Assembly: GCA_963665915.2 (NCBI GenBank)
Contig: CAXXSG010000002.1
Location: 124,001-188,000 of the forward strand
Length of the DNA: 64,000 nt
From: JAFGRU01 sp963665915
GTDB lineage: Bacteria; Desulfobacterota; Desulfuromonadia; Desulfuromonadales; JAAYDE01
Direction: 5' to 3'
Shown here: one piece after another, positions 19,968 to 29,500 of the stretch
Position numbering within the stretch: the stretch's first letter is position 1
How the letters are laid out: each line of letters begins with the position of its first letter
The notes under the pieces: model-generated
The model's database searches: none
What the model was told of the DNA's origin: nothing
What the model saw: the letters and a program-made list of their open reading frames with translations, nothing else
Translations under genes and position numbers: made by a program

Positions 19968-22286
19968 TCATTTCCTCGATGGATGGGGTTCAGGGCCGTG
20001 GGGCTGGCGCCCCGCGTTTTGGTATTGGCGCAAACGCTCCAGCAGTGCGTTCCGTAATTCACCTCCTCCGGGTACGCCTACGCTGCTCGCGATACCGGTA
20101 AGGATTCGCAGGAACTCTCCAAGGCATCTGTTCCTGAGGCTTTCCTCACGCTGTTCTTTTCGTTGGCACACGCGTAACGCATAGGACAGGAACGTGAGGA
20201 AGAGCTCTGCACAATCGCTGGGATGATGGACATAGACAGGCGTGATCTGGGTAGATCGGAGAGACCGGCGGAAGAAGATTCCGCCAGTGAAGGACGAGTC
20301 GTTCGCATTGTAGCCTAACGTCAAGTGCCTATTGTGCTCCCACCATTCGAGTTGCGCGAACAAGAATGTACAGGCGCCGATTGAGATCTTGTGGCCAGGT
20401 CGGCGTCGCGCCGCGAGGCGTTTCGCAATCTCGTCGCGAAGTCCCCACTCCGGTGGCGTGTGCGTGTCGATGCACAAGACACAGCGCTTCTCCTTGCAGC
20501 GGCTAAAGAGACTCTTTACACGGCGACTGGTCATCCAAGCGCCGGTTTCTGCAACAACAAAAAGATGGGTCCATCGTCGCCTACGCGAGTGCAGAAGTTC
20601 CTCCGTTTGTTTCTGAAGCGTCAGGTAGGTCGGCAAGGCCTTCGGCTCCGTGAAGACCCATGGTGATCGCGGATCCGCACTGGGAACGACCTCAACCTCC
20701 TCTCCGTCGAAGACTTCTTCAACGTTTCTGTCCAGAAAGTCGTCCAGCGGCACAGCGTTGCCGACGCATTTCTGGAAATCAGGCGCGGGCGTGCTTGGGG
20801 AATTCGGGCAGACAACGGTAGCTGTGGAGGGGATCGAGAACTGGCTCTTCAGAGCGGAACACAGCTCTTTCAGCGTCGCGACTTTTGCGTAGTAGGTTTC
20901 CTTGACGTCACCGTTTAGGCTGCGTTTCAGAAAGTCGAAGGTGCCCAGGAAATCGTGGCCCTGCCCAGGCGGAGCGGGACGATAACGCTTAAGGCGGCAA
21001 TTGTGGGCCATGACCGAGACATTCACCATTCCCTTGCATTCAATGATGTGTAACAGTAACTCGGCGCGAAAGCGATTCTCACGCGTGTGTCTGGTGTTGT
21101 GCGAGCCTTGGATCCAATCCAAGACCCCACGGGATGTGTTCGGAGATGTGAATAGCGCCGCAAGTATCAGGTGACGCGCAATGGGGATCACTGGGTAGTT
21201 GTTCGTTGTCAATTTCGCGGTGAGGGCGTTACACACTGCCCAAAGCATCAGATCGACGCTTGGTATCTTGCCGTTTGATTTCTTGCCGCGCGAAAAAGCA
21301 CTGCTGTTGACGAACCGCACAAGGCCGACTGAGGGAGGTGTCTTTGTGCGTGCATACAGTATCTCAGGACGGATCATTGCTGTGCGAGTATGTTCAGAAG
21401 TGGCGACCATTACGATGACATTGTCAATGTCGGCCCGGTGTTTGTAGATATAGTGGGCGAAGTCCGTATCTTGCCAGGAGTACCCCAGACTGATGATGTC
21501 GAGTTTCAGACTCTGCCCGCTCTGCGGCGGGGTGCAAATAGTACGATCAAGCAGACGCACCATTTCGTGAGTCAGGGCGCCTGTTTGTGGCACTGTAAAG
21601 CGAAGAGTTTCTGGCGCAGAAATCGTACCATGTGCTTTGATGATGTGCGGCTTATTCTGGTCCTCGGCGGCGAGTACGTGATGATCCGATGTGATTCGCA
21701 CGTAGTCCTCTGCCGCGAGTTCGTTCGCAACGGCCGTGTCGAGTAATTCGTCGAAGTTGAACGAGACGATGTGGTCGATAAAGCGATGTTTGAGCAGGTG
21801 CGCAATCAGCTCGTACGCAAGCTGCGGCGGCGGACCGTCGGCCGTCGGCCATGGTGCAAACCAGCCAACGAGCTCGGCCAGTATTCTGTCTCGCAATAGT
21901 ACGTCGTCGCAGGCAACAGCGCAAAGCTCGTCAAGAGTAGCTTCCTCAAGAACACGATCGCGGGCAGCGGTAGGTTGGTCGCGATCTGGAGTTGGTGGTA
22001 GCCCAAGTCGAGGGCCGAGGCGATCCCACACGGCTTCTACAAAGCGGTCGCCGCCGCCATAATGGCCCTCTGCAACAAGAAGAACCTTCTTCTTGAGCGC
22101 CGGATTTGACCAGAGTGGCAAGCCGGACCCAGAGCTGACGCCAGCTCCGATAACTAAGACTACTCGATGTTCGACGGCATCACTTTCAACTTGAGACTTG
22201 TAACGTCGTGCCAGAACATCAATCAGCGTTTTAAAGTTCTCTGTGTCGTGTGGTGTGTTCATGGTTACCCCGTTCGATTCGCACAT
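19968..22286 (-). CDS. large SIR2-domain protein, putative defence NADase
   Basis: 772 residues (or 764 from ATG 22262). The N-terminal half is a SIR2-like domain: IGAGVSSGSGLP (46-57), VSFNFDELLD near 185, IIKAHGT with the catalytic-type His, and LGYSWQD. The C-terminal part (about 560-770) is not recognised. It contains WWEHNRHLTLG followed by a Gly-rich stretch, loosely like the HxR patterns of phospholipase-D-like domains in defence proteins. Stand-alone SIR2 proteins of this size often kill infected cells by NAD+ depletion. GC is visibly lower than in neighbours and long gene-poor flanks surround it, which points to horizontal gain. No second defence gene is adjacent. Confidence 0.75.
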   Translation of the reverse strand: MCESNGVTMNTPHDTENFKTLIDVLARRYKSQVESDAVEHRVVLVIGAGVSSGSGLPLWSNPALKKKVLLVAEGHYGGGDRFVEAVWDRLGPRLGLPPTPDRDQPTAARDRVLEEATLDELCAVACDDVLLRDRILAELVGWFAPWPTADGPPPQLAYELIAHLLKHRFIDHIVSFNFDELLDTAVANELAAEDYVRITSDHHVLAAEDQNKPHIIKAHGTISAPETLRFTVPQTGALTHEMVRLLDRTICTPPQSGQSLKLDIISLGYSWQDTDFAHYIYKHRADIDNVIVMVATSEHTRTAMIRPEILYARTKTPPSVGLVRFVNSSAFSRGKKSNGKIPSVDLMLWAVCNALTAKLTTNNYPVIPIARHLILAALFTSPNTSRGVLDWIQGSHNTRHTRENRFRAELLLHIIECKGMVNVSVMAHNCRLKRYRPAPPGQGHDFLGTFDFLKRSLNGDVKETYYAKVATLKELCSALKSQFSIPSTATVVCPNSPSTPAPDFQKCVGNAVPLDDFLDRNVEEVFDGEEVEVVPSADPRSPWVFTEPKALPTYLTLQKQTEELLHSRRRRWTHLFVVAETGAWMTSRRVKSLFSRCKEKRCVLCIDTHTPPEWGLRDEIAKRLAARRRPGHKISIGACTFLFAQLEWWEHNRHLTLGYNANDSSFTGGIFFRRSLRSTQITPVYVHHPSDCAELFLTFLSYALRVCQRKEQREESLRNRCLGEFLRILTGIASSVGVPGGGELRNALLERLRQYQNAGRQPHGPEPHPSRK

Positions 22287-22991
22287 TGTTCCGGTGTGTT
22301 GTGCATTGCATTGTGTTCGCCGGTGAGATGCACGCCTTAGGACACCGCAAGCACAATGGCCAGCCGAACTTCATTACGCTAGGCCGCCGCCCGGATGTGG
22401 AACACCATGGTCGCCAATGTGCGTTCTCGATGGAGGCAGTTGCCAAGTATGTAGCAGCCAAGAGGTCGACCTCCATGCAAGCAAGACATGAGCCACTGTT
22501 GCGGACGCCGGGATAGTGAATATTAGATAATACGAGTGTCATTGGTGTGGTGCAAGTCTGTCGTCGTGTTTATCGAGGAATACGCATGGCGGAGCGACAG
22601 AAGTCGTTGTGTGGAAAGCGGTTGCCTTGTTGTCGCTGTGCTCCGAGAGGCCGCAATGGGGATGCAGTCGCGTATTGCGTGTGTCGTGGAATTCGATTTG
22701 GCTTGGCGCGCGCCGTGTCAAAGGATGCCCTGCACACTTTGGGGCTCGCCTCACCCGCTGCCGTTCCGGCAATTTGTTCGCAAACCGCTGGTCGGCCGGG
22801 GTTGGGCGAAATAAGATTCGGCGCACGAGCACTTGGATGCCCACCCCACCTGGTCGTTTCGCTAACGTGGCGTCGCGGCGGACATCATTGACAAGTAGCT
22901 CCTTATTGCCTTCTGGCGGTGTCCGTCTCGCGTAGAGTGGCCCCCGAGGCAAGCCGGGCGTGCGGAACGATGCTGCGCAGCGTTCCCCGAG
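22287..22991. other. gene-poor 705-bp stretch
   Basis: No convincing gene is seen. Several overlapping open frames exist but have Arg/Pro/Thr-rich compositions with no domain signal. The left 250 bp share the lower GC of the SIR2 gene; the right part returns to high GC. A hairpin GGAAC(G)...GTTCC with an inner GCTGCGCAGC palindrome lies near 22961-22985, just ahead of the peptidase operon. Confidence 0.4.
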
Positions 22992-23819
22992 ATGGCCTGC
23001 ATGGTCGACAAACGTACACGTGCTCGTTCGCGGTCTCCCCGCCGGCCGGCGGCTGGCCGGCCGACACTCCTACCGATTCAGATTCTGCCACAGCCCGATG
23101 ACGATACGTGCGGGCCGACGTGCCTGCACGCGGTCTATCGGTTCTGGGGTGAGTCGATTGAACTCGACGAGGTGATCGAGTCGGCCCGATCGCTCAACCC
23201 GACAAGCGTGGGGCGGGGGACGCTGGCGGTTATGCTCGGGATTCACGCTTTGACCCGCGGCTACGACGCAACGCTCTACACCTTTAACCTGCAAGTGTTC
23301 GACCCCACTTGGTTCGGCCCCCATGGAACAGTTCCGCCGGCGGAGCTGGAATCCAAGCTGCGCACGCAAGCCCAGGTCAAGAGCACCGACGATCCGCGGT
23401 TCCGCGTCGCGACGGATTCGTACCTTGAGTTCGTGAAGTTGGGCGGAGCAATCTGCTTCCGCGATCTCACCAGCCGACTCATCTCTGGCTTCATTCGCGA
23501 CGGCATTCCGGTGCTGACGGGGTTGAGTGCGACGTATCTCTATCGCTGCGCGCGCGAGTTTGGGCCGAATGACGACTATGATGACATCCGTGGCGTACCG
23601 ACCGGGCACTTCGTCATTCTGCACGGATACGAGCCAAAGGGGCGAAGGGTAACCGTCGCCGACCCGCTGGCCGACAACCCCGGCTTCGAGTCGCAACAAT
23701 ACGCTGTTTCCATGACGCGTCTCGTGCCCGCCATCATGCTGGGCGTGCTGACGTACGATGCCAATATGCTCGTGATCGAGCCCAAGGCCGATCGGATGAA
23801 CAGGCAGAATCAGCAATGA
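22992..23819 (+). CDS. C39-like papain-fold peptidase of an ATP-grasp operon
   Basis: 275 residues. The core has QPDDDTCGPT with Gln34 and Cys40, then GHFVILHGYE with His206 and VADPLAD with Asp224, which together form a plausible C39-type Cys-His-Asp triad plus oxyanion Gln. There is no ABC transporter fusion and no signal peptide, so it acts in the cytoplasm, perhaps trimming or transferring a peptide. Its stop overlaps the next start as ATGA. The first 25 residues are Arg-rich and poorly coding, and no ribosome site is obvious, so the true start may be downstream. Families like this co-occur with RimK-like ligases and GCS2 enzymes. Confidence 0.8.
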   Translation: MACMVDKRTRARSRSPRRPAAGRPTLLPIQILPQPDDDTCGPTCLHAVYRFWGESIELDEVIESARSLNPTSVGRGTLAVMLGIHALTRGYDATLYTFNLQVFDPTWFGPHGTVPPAELESKLRTQAQVKSTDDPRFRVATDSYLEFVKLGGAICFRDLTSRLISGFIRDGIPVLTGLSATYLYRCAREFGPNDDYDDIRGVPTGHFVILHGYEPKGRRVTVADPLADNPGFESQQYAVSMTRLVPAIMLGVLTYDANMLVIEPKADRMNRQNQQ

Positions 23820-25261
23820 CACCGCTACTCGTGGTCGATTCGCCAAAACGCTGGCCACTCAGAATTCCCGGTACCGAACTTGTCTCCGCCTACGCCTACT
23901 TGTCGAGCCCGGAACTCGCCCAGGGAACCGGCCGCAAGGTCTTCAATCTTTGCCGCTCTTTCAAATACCAGGCGGCGGGATACTACGTCTCGCTGCTGGC
24001 CGAAGCGCGCGGCCATCGCCCGCTGCCTTCGCTCACGGCGATTCAGGACTTGCGGCTTGCCCCGGTGGTGAAGCTCGTTTCGCAAGATCTCGAAGACCTG
24101 ATTCAGACCAACCTGCACCGCATCAAGTCGGACACTTTCGAGCTGAGCATCTACTTCGGGCACAATCTCGCGACCGGGCACGAGCGGCTGGCTTTGGCAA
24201 TCTTCAACGCTTTCCCGGCGCCGCTGCTGCGGGCGAAGTTTGAACGCAACGGAAATTGGCGTTTGGTCGCGGTGCGTGTGCTCGGGCTCGGTGACGTTCC
24301 CGATGCGCATCATCCTTTTGTCGTGCAGCAAGCGGAGCGCTATCTCCGCCGCGTACCCAAGCGTGGCAAAGCCGCGGCGGCGGCGCGGTTCAACATGGCG
24401 ATTCTCCGCGATCCGGATGATCCGTTGCCGCCATCGAATGCCGAAGCACTGAAACGGTTCGTTGCTGCCGGCGAGACGCTTGGTATCGCCTGCGACCTGA
24501 TTAGCAAGGACGCCTACGGCCGCATTGCTGAGTACGACGCCTTGTTCATTCGCGAGACGACCTACGTGAACCACCACACGTACCGGTTTTCTCGTCGAGC
24601 GGATGCGGAAGGCCTGGTCGTGATTGACGATCCGGGTTCGATTCGGCGATGTACGAACAAGGTGTATCTGGCCGAGACCATGGCCCGCCATCGCATACAT
24701 ACGCCCAAGACCCTGATCCTCGCGGCGGACAATGCACTGGCGGGGCTGCGATCGCTCGGGTTCCCCTGTGTGCTGAAGCGTCCGGACGGAGCTTTCTCGG
24801 CCGGCGTGTTCCGCGTGGAAGCGGCGGCCGACGCTGAACGCATGCTGGCCGCCTTTCTTGAGGACAGCGACCTGCTCGTAGCGCAGGAGTATGTGCCGAC
24901 GGAGTTTGATTGGCGTATTGGGGTGTTGGGCGATCGGGCGCTCTTCGCATGCCGTTACGGCATGGCGCCCGCCCATTGGCAAATCGTCAAACGCGACGCG
25001 GACGGCATTCAGCAAGGCGACGCCGAGACGCTGGCCGTGGAGGATGCGCCGGCGGACGTGGTGAAACTCGCCGTGCGCGCCGCGGGCTTGATGGGCGACG
25101 GTCTCTACGGCGTGGATCTGAAGATTGTGCGCGGCAAGCCGGTGGTGATTGAGGTCAACGACAACCCCAACATCGATGCCGGCGTGGAAGACCTGGTGCT
25201 TGGCGATGAACTTTACCGCCGCATCATGCGGCATTTCCTTTCAAAGCTAGATACACGATGA
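23816..25261 (+). CDS. RimK-like ATP-grasp ligase with RLAN-type N-terminal domain
   Basis: 481 residues. The N-terminal half (about 1-190, with RSFKYQAAGYYVSLLAEARG) matches the RLAN domain typical of one RimK-like group. Residues 285-475 form an ATP-grasp: Lys in FPCVLKRPDGAFSAGV, AQEYVPTEFDWRIGV, and the Mg-binding end VIEVNDNPNID. Such enzymes form amide bonds between a carboxylate and an amino group through an acyl phosphate. Overlaps of 4 bp on both sides (ATGA) indicate strict translational coupling with the peptidase and the GCS2-type ligase. The product could be a small peptide or a protein tag; the substrate is unknown. Confidence 0.85.
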   Translation: MTPLLVVDSPKRWPLRIPGTELVSAYAYLSSPELAQGTGRKVFNLCRSFKYQAAGYYVSLLAEARGHRPLPSLTAIQDLRLAPVVKLVSQDLEDLIQTNLHRIKSDTFELSIYFGHNLATGHERLALAIFNAFPAPLLRAKFERNGNWRLVAVRVLGLGDVPDAHHPFVVQQAERYLRRVPKRGKAAAAARFNMAILRDPDDPLPPSNAEALKRFVAAGETLGIACDLISKDAYGRIAEYDALFIRETTYVNHHTYRFSRRADAEGLVVIDDPGSIRRCTNKVYLAETMARHRIHTPKTLILAADNALAGLRSLGFPCVLKRPDGAFSAGVFRVEAAADAERMLAAFLEDSDLLVAQEYVPTEFDWRIGVLGDRALFACRYGMAPAHWQIVKRDADGIQQGDAETLAVEDAPADVVKLAVRAAGLMGDGLYGVDLKIVRGKPVVIEVNDNPNIDAGVEDLVLGDELYRRIMRHFLSKLDTR

Positions 25262-26526
25262 ATCTGCCCATGGAATCCGGTGACTGGTCATACCCGTTCG
25301 GTTTGTTCGATGTGGTGGGAATCGAATTGGAGTACATGATCGTCGATCGGGCGACGCTCGACGTGCGGCCGGTGTGTGATGGGCTCTTTCGCCTGGCCAC
25401 CGGCGAATCGACGTCGGAAGTTGAGCCGGACGGGCCGGAAGGCCGCGTCTCCTGGTCAAACGAGTTGACTTTGCACGTGGTCGAATTGAAGACGCAGCGG
25501 CCGGTGCCGACGCTGGATCATCTTGCCGATGATTTTCAGGCCGGCGTGAATCGAATCAACGGCTTGCTCGATTCGCTGGGTTGCCGGCTGTTACCGACGG
25601 CGATGCATCCTTGGATGGACCCGGCGCGCGAGACGAAGCTCTGGCCGCACGAGTGCAACGAGATCTACAGAACCTATGACCGCATCTTCGGATGCCGCGG
25701 ACACGGTTGGGGCAATCTGCAAAGCACGCACATCAATCTACCGTTCGCCAATGACGACGAGTTCGGGCGGTTGCACGCGGCGTTGCGACTGGTCCTGCCT
25801 TTGCTGCCGGCGCTCGCCGCCAGCTCGCCGATCGCGGACGGCACGTACGCGCCGCATGCCTGCTATCGCATGGAGGTGTACCGCGCGAATTCGTTGCGTG
25901 TTCCGATGATGGCCGGCCTGGTCGTGCCCGAGCCGGTGTTCACGCGTCACGGGTATGAGCACGACATTCTCGGCAAGCTGTACGACGATTTGCGGCCGTA
26001 CGATCCCGACTGCGTGTTGCGTTACGAGTTTGCCAATGCGCGCGGGGCGATGGCACGTTTCGACCGCGGCGCCATCGAAATCCGCGTGCTGGATATTCAG
26101 GAATGTCCGTTGGCGGACATGGCGATTGCGGCGCTAATCGTAGAAGTCGTCCGCGCCTTGGTTGACCAGCGTTGGTCGGATTACGCCAGCCAGCAGGCCG
26201 TATCGACCGAGGCGTTGTATGCAGTTCTGCTGGAAACCATTCGGGATGCCGAGCGGGCCGAGATTCGCGAGCCGTGTTTGCTGAACGCGTTCGGCATCGA
26301 GCAGCCACCGTGCCCGGCCCTGGAACTCTGGCGGATTTTGCTCGATCAAGTCATGCCGAATCACGCCACGTGGACGCCGATGTTGAGACGCCTGATTGAT
26401 GCTGGAACGCTCGCCACGCGTATTCGCCGATCATTGCCGCCCGCGCCCACGCATGCGGACCTGCACAAGTGCTACGCCGAACTGGCGGATTGCCTGACGC
26501 GGGGAGAGCTGTTCCGCGTTCCCTGA
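25258..26526 (+). CDS. GCS2/YbdK-family carboxylate-amine ligase
   Basis: 422 residues resembling the glutamate-cysteine ligase type 2 family. GIELEYMIVDR carries the metal-binding glutamates, WSNELTLHVVELKT continues the active-site strand, and AMHPWMDP and STHINLPF fit family patterns. These enzymes join the glutamate gamma-carboxyl (or a similar acid) to an amine using ATP. It is third in the coupled trio, so it probably makes the substrate or adds another residue to the ATP-grasp product. Real glutathione synthesis is less likely because no GshB-like partner is present and the middle gene is RLAN-type. Confidence 0.8.
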   Translation: MNLPMESGDWSYPFGLFDVVGIELEYMIVDRATLDVRPVCDGLFRLATGESTSEVEPDGPEGRVSWSNELTLHVVELKTQRPVPTLDHLADDFQAGVNRINGLLDSLGCRLLPTAMHPWMDPARETKLWPHECNEIYRTYDRIFGCRGHGWGNLQSTHINLPFANDDEFGRLHAALRLVLPLLPALAASSPIADGTYAPHACYRMEVYRANSLRVPMMAGLVVPEPVFTRHGYEHDILGKLYDDLRPYDPDCVLRYEFANARGAMARFDRGAIEIRVLDIQECPLADMAIAALIVEVVRALVDQRWSDYASQQAVSTEALYAVLLETIRDAERAEIREPCLLNAFGIEQPPCPALELWRILLDQVMPNHATWTPMLRRLIDAGTLATRIRRSLPPAPTHADLHKCYAELADCLTRGELFRVP

Positions 26527-26575
26527 TTCATGACGATGTTCGAGGCCGCACGAAGGTGGCAAGTCGTCGCCGCAA

Positions 26576-29500
26576 TCAGGGAGTCTCCGTCTGCTTGTCA
26601 GCAATCGCCACCTTCGCTGCCAGCACGTCAACCAGTTCTTCTGAAGCCTTGTAGTGGTCGGTGTACTGTTCGGCCGGAAGCACGCCGGTTTTGCGATCGA
26701 CCTGGCTCACCAGTTCGAGCCCTTCTGCGGTGCGGTGCGTAGCGATGTTCCAACTGAACAGTGCGGATTCATCCTGGTTTGCTGAGTCAGCCGGGTCTGT
26801 GAGTTCGAACTGTGCTGGGATGACGAAAACAGCCTTGCTCTCCAATCGAAGTGGGACTTCGAGTTCGAAGGGGCATTGACGCGCGTCGTCGGCATCTTCT
26901 CGGAGATAATAAGATTCCCAAGGGGCCGGCAAGCGTCCCACGAGCCCGTCCGGCGTTTTGTGGAAGGCATCACGGACGGTGTACGTTGCATGCAGCGTGA
27001 TGGGTTGATCCAGCGCTTCGATGTTTTCGATTTCCAGCGTGTCGAGCCGAGTGACTTTGAATGGAACGAGCAGATCCTGGATCGCTGCCCGTTGATCGTT
27101 CTGGTTCCAGATGCTCAGGAAAGTGCGCATGCGTGTTGCGCAATCGCCGGAGAGTGTGAGATGCTCGTCAACCGAGGCATGCGTTCCGCCTGCCAATTCG
27201 ATGCGGCGGTCGCAGCGAACCACAGTCGCCGCGCACGCGCCGGTCTCGATGAATCTGGGGTTGTCCGCGTCCAGCACGAGGATTTGTTTGCTGGCCAGCG
27301 TGTACGGCAGTGGGCCGGTCAAGTCCGCGTACTTGTCGGTGCAATCGATGAACCGGTCGCCGTCCGGGACGTCCACATGCACAATCATGTGGTCAAACTG
27401 ATCGAGCGAGGCCAGCGTGGGGCGAATCCCGTGTGTTGTGCTTATGAGAGCCAGGTTGGCGCGGAATCCGGCCGCCGTCAGCAGTTGACGCAAGAGCAGC
27501 GCGTGGTCCTTGCAGTCGCCATACCGGCTGCGAGTGATGAAGTCGGTTGTGTTGGGGACGGCGGCGCGTCGGCCGAATTCGATCGCTCTGTACGTGTATT
27601 CGCTCTGGACGTGCCGCACCAACGCCGCCAGCTTCTCATCGTCGGTCGCGAGTTGCGCCGTGAGACGCGCGGCGAGCGCGCGGGTTTCGTCATCCAACTC
27701 CAAGTGGTCCCGCAGCGATTCCAGGTACTCCGTGACTTCGGTATCCCACGTTGCACGTTTGTCCGCGAAGGCCACAGTGGGCAACCAGCGATCGTAGCGG
27801 GGTGCTCTCCATTTCCAGCGGTAGATTGGCTGGTTGGTCACCGACCAAATGACGCAGTTCGGTTCTTGCTCAACGGTGATGTTGTCAGAGGCGTCGTATG
27901 CCAGGTTGGCGACGTCTCCTCGCGCAAACACGGCGTGATAGCCCACCGGGCATCCGTGCGCGAATATCTCCTCCTCGAATGACCAACGTTCCGTTGCAGT
28001 GGAGCGCAGTACCGTCACGGCATAGTCCACGATCAAGCCCGGCGCCAATCCGGGAACCGGGACATGCAGAATCCTGTCCTGAGTTACCATGCTTCCCGAA
28101 GTGTCGTCCACGACGTAGTACGTGTTCACGTCGCCGGTCGCAACCGTGTTGCCGTCCGCATCCTTGACCGTCAGCCAGTTGACGAAGATTTGCTCGGTCA
28201 GCGGGTCAAAATCGAACGTCAACGTGTTGAAGTCGCTGACGGCCTGGCGCGTGTTGACGTGAATCACTACCTGCTGCGTTTGCCTCCGGGTACCGTCCTC
28301 CTCGAACTCGATCCCCTCGACGTGGATGGGAATCCAGGCGCCGCTTTCATTCTCGCTGAGTTCGGGCATCGTGGTGGAAGCTGCCTCAACGCGCGCTGCA
28401 ACCGAAGCCGGTAACTGCACGGGATCGAGCGGCTCCTTGATGTTGCTGTTGTCGCCTTCGCCCAAGAGGCCCGAAACGTACGCCAGGTAGCGGCGGATTT
28501 CCTCGTCGGTGGGATCCAAGCGAGCGGCATTTTCGAAGGAAGTTTTGGCCTCGGGATAGCGTTTGAGGCCCAGCTCACATTGGCCCTTGAGCCAGTGCAG
28601 GTAAGCGCTGTTGTAGCCGTTTTCGATGGCACGCTCGCAGGCGGCGCGGCCGTCGGCGTATTCGAGTGCTCCCAGGTAGTTCTCAATCAGGAGCGATGTC
28701 GCGATAGCGTCGAAGCCGCTGTTCGCTTCCATCTCGCGGAGCAATTCAATGGCCTTTTCGTGCTCTTGCTGGTCCCCATAGAGGCGGGCTTTCCACAATT
28801 GATAGTGGCGTGACCCGCCACGTGCCAGTGCCGCGTCGACCGCCGCATGCGCGTCGTCGAAGCGGTTGAGTGCTTCAAGCTGCTCGATGTAATTGTCGAA
28901 GAAGCCCTCATCGTCGAAACCGTCCGCAAACGCACGCTCGTAGATTGCCACGGCTTGTTCGGGCTTGCCAAGGCAGGCGAGTTGATAGGCTTGGTTGGCG
29001 TGGCTGAGTTGGCTTTTCGGAAAACGCGCGATGTGCTCCTCCAGGAAACTCAGCGCAGCCTGATTACGCCCCAACCGGCTGTAAACATCGGCGACCGCGT
29101 TCAGCAGGTCTTCATTGTCCGGATTGTACGAGAACGCCTGGCGGTAGTATTCCACGGCACGCACAAACTGTCCGGCGTTGAACACGGCGTCTCCGAGGTT
29201 TGCGAAGAGCAGGCTCTGCGTTTCGCGTTCCGGCGGACTCAGTTCACTCGTTGGGTCATCCGTGCCAACGTAGGCAAACCGCTGCACGATTTCGTCGAGC
29301 GGCGCAGTGTCGACTCCCGCCATCGCCAAATGCCAGCCGGCCAGCAGATATGCGAAATCATTGTTGCGGATTACATGCAGCCGGTAGACGAAGTTTTTGT
29401 CCTCCACCTGCCGCGTGCAGTCGAAGACGTGGCCTTTAAGATCGCCTAGCGCAAATGGCCGTTTTGCATCAACGTCCTGCGGGTACATCATCCCGATGGT

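Noticed and set aside
22539..22952. 137-codon minus-strand frame in the empty region
   Set aside because: No ribosome site, no domain, and overlapped by equally poor frames on the other strand.
23825..25234. Minus-strand frame of 469 codons opposite the ATP-grasp gene
   Set aside because: Shadow of a gene with ATP-grasp motifs and tight coupling to neighbours.
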